NCBI RefSeq assembly: GCF_019097595.1
Contig: NC_080712.1
Location: forward strand, 19,058,146-19,122,145
Length of the DNA: 64,000 nt
Reading direction: 5' to 3'
Origin: Hemibagrus wyckioides
Lineage: Eukaryota; Chordata; Actinopteri; Siluriformes; Bagridae
Numbering within the stretch: position 1 is the first letter of the stretch; each line of letters opens with the position of its first letter. The notes beneath the pieces are model-generated. The model ran no database searches and had not been told where the DNA came from. It worked only from the letters and a program-made list of their open reading frames with translations. The translations under genes and the position numbers were made by a program. Positions 39,619 to 51,419 of the stretch are shown in pieces.

Positions 39619-42600
39619 TTTGGGTTGGATGGTTCATACCTTGAAGGTGTAGTTGGTCTGCATCTCTCTGTCCACAGGTCTGAGCAGTAGAAGGTAACGT
39701 GTGATTCCAGTAGGTGTGATGGAGAAGATGGTGTTGTAGTCACTGAGCGTTATCTTCACTGCTGGGTCTTTACTCTTTAAATGAGGAAAAAAAAGCTCGG
39801 AATGAAAGGAAATGTTGCAAACCAAATTTTTCGTCTACTCTGAAAATCTCTTATACACAAGCACATGCATAAAGGCACACATCACTCACACATGGGGAAA
39901 ATATAGCAATTAAAACAAACCCCTCCAAAAAAATAGAAAAATCGCAGAAGCAAATCGCATAATTCAGTGGTACAAAAAACAACTATAGTGTGTAGTTTAT
40001 CTATAATGATGATATATGCGTGCTCCAATATGGCTACTTTGTTGGCTAAATATCTGCATTAGTCTCCAAATTGATTCTATCAGATAAGCTCATCGGTCTC
40101 CCTTAGGTAGACTTAACCACACTCACTAATCAGAGAAAGTAAAAAGGAAAAAAAGAAGAACAAGTGAGCAAGAGAGATTGAGAACAGAATGAGAAACTAA
40201 AGAGAGAGATGGAGTTGTTACATGCTCAGTGTTTTAGACAAATGGAACAGTTTAAAGTGAATGTGGCAGTGTTCAAGAAGGTTCAGTGTTCACACTGAGG
40301 GAAAATGTAGCACTTATAAGCTGGAGGGGTCTTTTAGAGAGATGGCCATATCTCATCGCCTTTCAACATCTGAGAAATGTTGCAGGCAATAATAGACCAT
40401 TACTGTGACACAAGTTTATAGCACTCAGAACACACAGATGCTATTAGACAATCGGAATTTACTCACACGTTCTGTCTATGTCCATGGCAGTAAGCACAAT
40501 GAACACCTGATTCTAGTCATTATTTAAAAAAAGTCTATAATATTCCATTTTGGCTGTCCTCCCATGAAAACATCAAACAGTGGCTTTTCATTAAACAGGA
40601 GCTCCATGTCTCCTTAAGAAACAAATTCATTCAGATTGTTTTGAAGATGAAAAACATCCTGTTAAGGAAACTCAGCCAGGCTGTGTGGGATGTGGTGGAT
40701 CAATGACTTTGTGGTTGTGAGTACAAATCCCAGTATCACCATTGTTGGATACTTGAGCTAGACTCTCAACTCATCAACTCATCAACTACTCTGTTGTGTC
40801 CTATTTCAGTTGTAAGATGCTTTAGAAAACAAAGCATCAACTAAATGAGCAAATGAAATGAGGAAACAGCTGAAGCATTAAAAAACAAGTAGAGATCGAC
40901 ACCAACAGTGTCGATGGGGATGCATCCACCATCAACAAGTCTATTTCTTCTTGTTACTAATTTGTATGCCTGAAAGACCATTACATTTTTTTTTCAGTCA
41001 CAAGGGAAAAAGAAAAAACTATTTACATTTGATCTCACTGTGACCTTGATACTGCTTGGATTAACTCCAAAATCTAATCAGTTCATCTACTGGTTTCAGT
41101 GATAATTCCAAATAAATCTTGGAAACATTCAGACGATTGTTCTTGAGATATCACGGTAACAAGACAGACAGACGCACAGACAAGCTAAAAACATAATGCA
41201 TAAATATACAGCACAGAAAGCCATTACATAAAAAAGGTTACAATAAGGTTGCTTAATGACTTACACTGTTAGCTTCTCACACACACACACACACACACAA
41301 TCATAACCATTAATGCATGACATGTTTGGCTTTTGTGTTAATATAAGCCCAAAGATAGAGACAACACACTCAACACATCTAATGTGTGAATTAGCGTAAG
41401 TTTTCTTTTACATTCAACATTTTACATCAAGCCCACCTACTGTGAAAATAACTAAAAAGACTATGTGGGCTTTCTGGTGGTTGTATTATTTTCATACTAC
41501 AGCTGTATCAGAAGAGCTGCAGCAGATTGACAAAGGACAGGCAATCAGAGGAAGACACACTGAATTGACCTGTGCAGAAGCACAAAAAAGAGGCTATGGA
41601 GGAATTTGGCAGTGTTGGAGCAGCATATTTCCTCCACCGACAACCATAATTGAATGCCCGTGTTTCCCAATCGGTAATCCAGAATGCCACTTACTCCATG
41701 TGTCTGGAAATGAGACTGTGATCAAGCTGTGTACCGCCTTCCACAAAGACTATCAGACCTTTATCAACCCACAAGCCTTGAAAACTTTTTTTCCATCTGC
41801 CTACAATTAATTGGAAGAGATGACCAGGACCTGAGGAACCTCATGGCTAAGGGTCAATTGAGTAAGTGAGCTGAACTAATGGAAGTTAATTTGGTTTTTC
41901 AGCAATCAATATGTTACAAGTCTGATTTGTAATTGCTTTTTTTGTCTGTAGTCTAGCACTCTAGTCTTATTTCTGATTGACTGCCAAAGATAGCCTGTAG
42001 GTTATAGTACAGATTCTGACAGTATTTCTCTATCTATCTATACAAATAGGCTCAAATATCAAGGCAACAGTAAAAAAAAATGTTTTATATAGATATTACA
42101 TCAATAAAGGGTTATTATAATTGGAGCTAAAAAATGTAAGAACAATACATAGTATCACAGGCTGGCTAGAGATCAAACATGGTCATCTTTGTATTATTGA
42201 TGCTTTGACTTCTGTATCATATCATTCGAACATTTAATCCAGGTTGATATATTTTTCTACCACAGACCTTTTTCATTCATTTATACTTTTGTAACAGCTG
42301 AGGTAAATCCAGAGGAACACTGGGTGTGAGGCAGGAATACACCCTGAAAGAGAAAGCACTTCATTGCATGGTACCGTACATACACATGTTAACACATTCA
42401 TTCCCACACTCATTCATGCCTAGGGGCAATCCAGCATTGCCGATCCACCTACATATTTTTAGGAGGCAGGAGGAAAAGGACTCCAACATGGACATGGAGA
42501 AAACATGCAAGGAACTCCGTACCAACAGTAACCTGAGCTCAGGATCCTGGTGCTGTAAGGCAGTAATACTAACTGCTACACCACCGTGCTGCCTACAGAC

Positions 42601-45600
42601 CGTTTTTTCATTAATAAAAATATTCTGCATGACTTTTCACTGAACAAATGGTGCTGACATTCTGAAAGATCAGTGGAATTCCTTTTGTAAGATGTAAGAC
42701 CAGAAACACCAAAAGTAATTTACTAGGATTAAATACATCCTCTTCAGATGAGTGAATTAATTGCATTTGTCACACCACAAACCAAACAAACAAACCAAAA
42801 AGAGTAAGTATTTAAAAAAACAAACAAAAAAAAAAAACACAGCACACAACAGGTTCACCTACTGGTACATCCCCTGGCTGAAGCTGAAACACACAAATAT
42901 GAACATAATAACATTGTTTAGGTGCCAATATAGCACAGGTGATAAGGCATACTGTATACAACATCCACACAGACAGAGCTTTTGCTCAGAGTTAATATAT
43001 GTGTGAAGTAATAATGTATTTTATTACCTCCTCTATGTCATTATCAAGGGCGATGATAGCTAGCGGTGCCGTGAGGTTGGCTCTACCAGACACGGTGCCA
43101 CCCACAGGGGCTGACTCACTGATGAAGCCCTGGTAGGATGGCTGATGGAAGTAAGGTGCCTGGTTGTTTTCATCCAACACCTCTATCCGCAGTTCAGCAA
43201 AAGCAGGCAGAGGGTGACCGTTATCCTGCTCGGCCTGCACAGAAACACATACACATAAGAAAAGAAAACAAGCAAACAAACACAGTAGAGGCGAACATGC
43301 TGTGGTGATGATACCCAGGACGTTGGACATCTCAGTATGAAACTGGCAGCTTACACGCAGCTCAGTGGGAGAGAGAATCAACATCATGGAGAGTTGCATG
43401 AGGATTAAGTCACACACAAAACCTGACATAGCACACAATGCTTAGCATGTGCACTTCCACAAACATCAATCATTTGATCATTTAATCTGCTTCTTGTGAT
43501 AAATGTTTCATTTGAGGCAGAAATGTGGGAACACACAAGACCAGTGATTGTTCCTTTGAGTTCTATAGATACACTATATTGCCAAAAGTATTCACTCACC
43601 TGTCTTGACTCGCATATGAACTTAAGTGACATCCCATTCCTAATCCATAGGGTTCAATATGACGTCAGTCCACCCTTTGCAGCTATAACAGCTTCAACTC
43701 TTCTGGGAAGGCTGTCCACAAGGTTTAGGAGTGTGTTTATGGGAATTTTTGACCATTCTTCCAGAAGCGCATTTGTGAGGTCACACACTGATGTTGGACG
43801 AGAAGGCCTGGCTCTCAGTCTCCGCTCTAATTCATCCCAAAGGTGTTCTATCGGATTGAGGTCAGGACTCTGTGCAGGCCAGTCAAGTTCATCCACACCA
43901 GACTCTGTCATCCATGTCTTTATGGACCTTGCTTTGTGCACTGGTGCACAGTCATGTTGGAAGAGGAAGGGGCCAGCTCCAAACTGTTGCCACAAAGTTG
44001 GGAGCATGGAATTGTCCAAAATGTCTTGGTATGCTGAAGCATTCAGAGTTCCTTTCACTGGAACTAAGGGGCCAAGCCCAGCTCCTGAAAAACAACCCCA
44101 CACCATAATCCCCCCTCCACCAAACTTTACACTTGGCACAATGCAGTCAGACAAGTACCGTTCTCCTGGCAACCGCCAAACCCAGACTCGTCCATCAGAT
44201 GGAGAAGCGCGATTCGTCACTCCAGAGAACGCGTCTCCACTGCTCTAGAGTCCAGTGGCGGCGTGCTTTACATCACTGCATCCGACGCTTTGCATTGCAC
44301 TTGGTGATGTATGGCTTGGATGCAGCTGCTCGGCCATGGAAACCCATTCCATGAAGCTCTCTGCGCACTGTTCTTGAGCTAATCTGAAGGCCACATGAAG
44401 TTTGGAGGTCTGTAGCGATTGACTCTGCAGAAAGTTGGCGACCTCTTCGCACTATGCGCCTCAGCATCCGCTGACCCCGCTCTGTCAGTTTACGTGGCCT
44501 ACCACTTCGTGGCTGAGTTGCTGTCGTTCCCAAACACTTCCACGTTCTTATAATACAGCTGACAGTTGACTGTGGAATATTTAGGAGTGAGGAAATTTCA
44601 CGACTGGATTTGTTGCACAGGTGGCATCCTATCACAGTTCCACGCTGGAATTCACTGAGCTCCTGAGAGCGACCCATTCTTTCACAAATGTTTGTAAAAA
44701 CAGTCTGCATGCCTAGGTGCTTGATTTTATACACCTGTGGCCATGGAAGTGATTGGAACACCTGATTCTGATTATTTGGATGGGTGAGCGAATACTTTTG
44801 GCAATATAGTGTATATATGTGGTCCATATATCTAGTTTATATAAACATTGCTGACTAAGCCTGTTTTTATGATCGCCCTGTAAATGATTTTATGAAATAC
44901 CATGTCAAGTCAGATTATGTTAACAGCAGCAATGATTATACACATGACCTCTGTGAAGGTTGCACATATTTGATAAGCAAGATAAGCTCTGGGTTACAAA
45001 TTAGAGGTAGTTCTGTTATAGGTGCTGTGACTGCCTTTTTATTTTTTTTGGTCTACTTGTCCTCTTAGAGGAAACCATCACTATAAACAGTTTATTTGAC
45101 TGAACACATTTCATCCTGTGAAAAAATGTCAATCCTGATAAGAGTGGTCTCTTCCAGGATGACAATGAATCCATCCACAGAGCATCAGTAAATGATTGTA
45201 AATCATAAGCTACTGTGTAAGTCATCTGCTGCTACCTTCATACCTGCTACCTTCAGGAGATCTCAACCCAGCGTGACTACCTGAGTTAGTAAGTTAGCTC
45301 ATGTTTAATAGCTAGTTAAATAAATGTGGTATTTATGAAGAATCCTGTCAGGTTCTGCCAACTGAGAGGAGGAGAGCATATCCAATCATTTGTAATAAAA
45401 ATGCCTTGAACTATAGAGCAGAGTTTAGTAGAGAATTTTTCAACAAATTTTTCATTGCTGGAATTCAGAACACCTCTGACATGCTTGTATGGATTTTCTG
45501 GAGCAGCAAATACAAAATGTAGCTAGACAAATACGGATGTAACAGTTTATAGGGCAAACATAATAATTTAACATTTCTTTAAAAAAATATATATAAAATA

Positions 45601-48600
45601 AAAAATCATCTGCTGCTTGTTGAACAGTGATATGCTTTAAGCCTCCCTCATCCTTCTCCTCCCTCAACCCTATCTCTCTCTCTCTCTTGCTCTCTCTCTG
45701 AATTAGGACACCTCTTTCACTTGATTGAACTCACACAGTCAACAGCTGCTTGTGTGCATTGGTGTGTTCCATTGAATTCCTTTGCCGGTACTTTTTCCTC
45801 TCCTGACTACTACTTCAAACTCTCTTCAATGAATATCATATAAAATGTGCTAATATTGATTTACCACAGCACGTGCCCCCACAAACAAGCCTACGCACAC
45901 TTATGCACAATGTTATGAACCTTGTGCTCTGAATGATGTTAGCTGAATACATTTGAAATTCCTGAGGTGAGGACTGAGCTATCAGATATGCAGCCGCCAA
46001 AATTAGTGGGAGTCACAAATAGGGATCAAAACATTTTTCTCTTTCTGCTGCTAACCCAACCCAGTTCTCCTGTTTAATAAATCCTATTGAAAATAATGTT
46101 TCCTATTTACTTTTAGACTTATTTTTTTTATCAAATTTACCCTAATTGTGCATAATGAGAGTCCACTCAGAACTGTGAAATGCAGATCCTCTGCAAGTGT
46201 TAGTGTGATTGATGCAATCTTCTATAATTAGCCTTGGATTGAGTTTGATTGGTCAAGTGTAAGTGTTAATGCAATTTAATTAGAAAGAACTTCATGTTTG
46301 TTAATGTAAAGTGTTCTAACAGAGTTGTTAAATACAAACATCTTAATGCTCCTGTAATGTAAGTACAGCTCTGGAATAAAATAAGAGACCACTGCAAAAT
46401 AATCAGTTTCTTATGTTTTTTTTCTCCCAGGTTCATGTATTGGTGAGATGAACAGTTTGTTTAAATTTTTTGTGAACTGCTGACAATATTTCTCCTAAAT
46501 TCAGAATATAACTATTGTTATTTAGAGTGTATATTTAAAGGAAATGACAACACATCAAAATAACCCAAGATCATGCAGTATTTGCAGAGCTTTAATAACT
46601 TAAATAAAACAAAATGCAAATAATTTGTAAACAAACTGTGTTAATGCTTTGGCTAAATAACATTAAGAAATCAGTATTTGGTGGAATAACCCTGATTTGC
46701 ATGCGTTTTGGCTCCATGCTCTCCACCAGTTTTTTACATTGCTGTTGGGGAACTTTATACCACTCTTTTTGCAAAAATGCAAACAGCTCAGCTTTGCTTG
46801 ATGGTTTGTGACCATCCATCTTCCTGTTGATGACATTCCAGAGGTTTTCAATAGGGTTCAAATCTGGAGATTGGGCAGTGGTCTCTTATTTTTTTCCAGA
46901 GCTGTATATATGTTTCATTACATATAATTTACACTTACATATACTGTAATATCCCATTTTTCACAGTAATGTGAAGAAAGCAATATAAACATTTAAGCAA
47001 ATGCTTTTTAACCAAAATAATGTTAATAGCCAGGACTAATATAAATAATTATACACACAAGATAAGAACATGTATGACCTTGATGACAAGGTTGAAGCTT
47101 TGGTAAAGGTCCCTCCTCACTGGCTTTAGAAGGCGGAGCTCTGCTGTGGTCCTGTTTAAAGAAAAGAACTCTGGGTAGACGGCTGGCTGGCCTGAAGGTG
47201 ACAGGAGAGTTGGCACAAGTTAGAAATACCAATTACTTTGCATCTTCTCTTAAAAAAGAGCAATATTTCTTTGTAAGATTTAAGATTTATGAAGCCTTTT
47301 ATACCTACCAACCAGAATGAAGTAGAGAATGCCAGGTCTGTCTGAAGGAGGCTGAATGTTCCTGTCCTGGTCCACTGCTCGGATGGGTGGTGACACGTTT
47401 AGGGGATTCAGTTTGCTCTAAAAAGAATGAATGATGGATGGAGAGGTCACCATGAGACTCAACTAAAAGTAGAGTCGGGATACAGTAACTACAGTACTGA
47501 AGAAATTTCATATTAAGCCATATTTTCTGGATTAAGGTTTGTTTCACTATTTGGTGACTTTCTATTGACATTGTTAATGTAGCTCACAAATGATACACCT
47601 AAATATGGCTGTTTTTGTTTGTTTGCTTAAAAAAAGCTGCAGTTTTTTCTCATTTGAACCAACCAAAGGTCTCTACAAGGTCAGAAGTGTCAGATATTCT
47701 TATCTTTGTGGGGATGTTTGATGTAAATATAAAAACACACACAAACAAATGGACTGCACGGCTGATAAGAAACATTCGCTATGTAGCTGGCTTTTATCCA
47801 AAGCCAAGGGGAGCCTTATCAAAAACAAGGAAATACATAAAGATGCTAAATGAGTGCTTATCGGTGACTCGTTCCAACCTGAGAAATTTAAGAATACACA
47901 AATCTTCCTTCCAGCATACATGAGAAATAAACAGAAGAATGGAGAGACCTTTATATCACACTGTAACATCTGCTCTTATTTCTAACACATAAGTCAAGAA
48001 ACAGAAAAAAGACAGTCAAGAAAGAGAGAAAAACGGTTAAAATACTACTAAAAAAGGGAAAAACACAAATAACAGAATGGAATTGCACACACTCCAATTT
48101 AGTTTACACTCCTCAGAGGTTATTGAAATCTACCGTGTTTGCTTTTCACAAAACTTGGTTGTACTACAGGGAAGCTTAATAAAGCCAAAGCAATTAAAAT
48201 AAGCGAAAAACAGTGAAACCTCACTAAAGCTTCATAAACTATTGTTCACTTTAGAAAGTCTCAAAAGCACAGCATACTTTTTTTAATCCACCCCCACAGA
48301 CATGCAGGTAACATACTTTTCAAATTCGACAAACAAATTTGAAATCTCATTAGCTCAGATAATTCAGCAGCACACATGCAAAACAATTAAATTACAAACA
48401 CACAAAAAAAGCAGAAGGTGTTCTTCATGTTTCATACTAACTACTAATCTGTGGAGGGAAGAAGCTGCTGTAATGCATGCACAGAGTAGCAAACAGCAGG
48501 GTGAAGCACAACTAGAAGCAGGGGTTGTCTTTATGAGCATTTCCCAAATCTCTATACTTAGCCATCTGTAAATAGGTTTCCATAAAATACAATGTACCTG

Positions 48601-51386
48601 AGCAAGCAATAGGAACAGCAGTTGCTTATTTACAGTGTGTGTCTCCCTGTTCCCTGCTGGAGCAACTCACATCACCAGCTCCAGAACCCCACTTGTCCTG
48701 AAGCGCCAATATCATCCTCTCTGATGGCCAGTGAAGGATTTACAGTATGTATGTGTTCTGTTTGTTTTGATGCTTGCTCTGCTTCGTGCACTTCTATCCA
48801 CATTATCCTCTTGTTAAAATGTTTTGCCTGTGCTTCACACAAAAAAAGGGATCACAGTAGCGAATGCATCAACATTACACTCTTATTGCCTTGGCATTCA
48901 TCCAGGCTGGTTGTTTATCTAATAAACACTAACTCACCCTGGAATGGTGAATGTGTACAACAATGCAATTTAGAAACCTGAGTTTGGGGTAAACTTCATG
49001 TACACTCTGCAATAAACTGTTTTAATTTGTTGTATAGAGCAGTAATTCCTGACTCCATCCACTAGGCAATTAAACAACAGTAAAGTAAACAAGTCTGTGA
49101 TGGACGGTAAAGCTAGTGTTGCTTGTCTTTCCACTACAATGTCTGCTCTTCATTTGTATCCCTCCATATGGAATGCTCTCCTGGAATGCTTTTTAACCTT
49201 TTTTTCCAAAGAGTGACCATTCTAGCATAAATGTGATTGCCAGTCATCACCTTATAACCCATAGGTTTATATTGTTCTTAATAGAGAGTGTTTTGATACG
49301 TTTTGATATCTGGGATATCCATCCATCCAATTTCTGTACCACACAGGGTCATGGGGAATTTGGAGGCTATCTCAGGGTATTTACGTCCTAGACAGGGTGA
49401 CGTCAATCAGTCAATGCAACTCATATATTTGGTATCGAATGAAACCCCCGAATTAGAGGGAGAACTGCAAACTCCACACACAAGCAAGAGGTGGGAATCA
49501 AACCCCCAGCTCTAAAGGTGCAAGGCAAACATGCCTAGGTTTATGCTTACGATGTTATGTGTTTAAGCCATACATTTACTATGTAGAGAATTAGAGTGGC
49601 ATGAAGCAAAAAGAAGGTGCAAGGGTCTCAGTGCTCACAAAACTGAAGTGCTCTCATGTGTGACAGTTTCTCCGCATGCTGGCTTCACTGCTCCACACTC
49701 GGGAATACATTTCTGTGCGTTCAATTCAAAGCCATTTTTAATGACTCTGCTCCGTGCCCTCAGGTTGGCCGCTCTCATGGGCTCTAATAAAGATACTGTT
49801 TAAACATTTTGAAGAATTTTTTGGGGGTTACTTACACTCACTATCTACTTTATTAGGAACATCTGCACATTCACACACATGCATTTATTGAATCAGCCAA
49901 TCATGTGGCAGAAAATCATTCAGATATAGTTCCTCAATGTTTACAGCTAAGAATTCAGAACTGAATGGTCAGAATCACCAGATGTTGTGGTGATAATGAT
50001 GTAAGGGAATTTCTTTAACTGTGTTAAAAGGCATAATGATACCAAAAAAGATGTGAAAACCTAAAACTTGCTATTTGAAGATGTAGAAATCTACTGACTG
50101 CAAAGGTTAAGAAGCTGACCAGTGAATGATCTGCACTTCTCATTAATAGGTATTGTGAAAGTTAGAAAGTGATAAATGGTTCAAATTCATGACTGCAGCA
50201 CCAAATCCGTAAGTTACTTTTTAATCATTTACCATTAACTTTGCAAGAACTGGCCTGGCAGAATAAGATTAATGGTGTTTATAAACCACAGAGCCTGTCT
50301 GGCTAATGGAGGTTGATCACAGAGAAAAACTGGAGTTGTCCATGACCAGGACTGGGGTAATTAATATTCCTGTCATAAGTTGTAAAAGAAGATGAGATGT
50401 CAAGTTTTCTAGCTAATAAACTAGCAGGCAGAAACCTCACAAGTATATATCAGCATAGCTTATGCATTTCACTTTGCAAATGCTGAGACCAAATTTAGCC
50501 ACAGTTTCTTTAACTATTTTAGATGTTGGATTTCCTTGTGTCTGAGTAATGTAATGCAAAGATTCTCACCTGCATGTTCCTGTAAATGTATTAACTATGT
50601 ATAACATTCTCTTGAACTTGTTTACATAGAAAGTGTGAAAATGTAATAACTGACATTCTCTCCCCCAGGATATTAGAGCTTTATGCTGAACTCTTACAAA
50701 GCATCTCTATTCCCACATGAATAGATCCAAAGCAGGTTCACTATCAGCTCTTCTGGGGAAAAAATGACACAACGGCCTTCAGCTGTAGAATAAATGAGTG
50801 TTGTGTGTTTGCTGGTGAGGTGAAGCTTAACATTGCTCAGTAATGGTGCATCTATTTTTTGCAGTCACTGCCGCCATCAGTGACTGAATCTTCAGGTACA
50901 TGGATGTAAATTTTTTAACAGCTAATAGAAAGCCAAGTATGTCCCTGTTGTACTCAAAGCAGAGGCAGTGTTGCATTTGGTTGAGTTCTCACCGGGTCTA
51001 TAAGTTCAGGAATGATGGCACTGTATGTGACAGGGCTGCAGTCTCGTGTGTTATTGACCAGAACGCAGGGCAGGAACATGGGACCCAGGTCGTCTCCGTC
51101 TAATACATCCAGAGTCAGTGTTGTCGTAGCAGTGTGTCGGCTGGCTGGATATGGAGCACGATCCTGCAAAATGTGGACACACACACACACACGCACCAGC
51201 TGGAGTTTATCCCTAACATTCTGTTCAGAACGTAGCATTGCATGCACTGTTTGCTAAACCCCACTGACCCAGCCCATTGCTTTTGCTTTTATATCAACCC
51301 TGTTACACCACTTACATGTTTTATCTCCATCTCGGTTATTAGCAACACAATTCACTTTACATGCTTGAGGTTCTTCCTGAGTGAAG

Positions 51387-51419
<33 letters not shown>

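Larger units (their letters stand above)
36791..39639. other. pcdh15: intron G/H
   Basis: One inverted SINE (37700-37932), a 22-bp imperfect duplication near 38803-38843 and a (GT)n at 39590-39617. Remainder unassigned. Confidence 0.6.
39775..43027. other. pcdh15: intron F/G
   Basis: Contains a SINE-like element (40678-40865), a (CA)n (41279-41298), an unassigned open frame (41442-41810) and an interspersed-repeat copy (42297-42600). Confidence 0.6.
43235..47078. other. pcdh15: intron E/F
   Basis: Contains Tc1 family 1 copy 2 (43572-44811), a short possible transposon fragment around 45110-45200, and a deletion derivative (46366-46904). The remaining 45200-46360 shows nothing recognisable. 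Confidence 0.6.
47418..50992. other. pcdh15: intron C/D
   Basis: Holds an interspersed repeat (49315-49530) and an inverted transposon-like fragment (49840-49955). The rest, including 47420-49300 and 49960-50990, is unassigned. Confidence 0.6.

Noticed and set aside
45110..45200. Fragment of another fish transposon (tggtctcttccaggatgaca region)
   Set aside because: Too short and diverged for me to assign or to give reliable ends.
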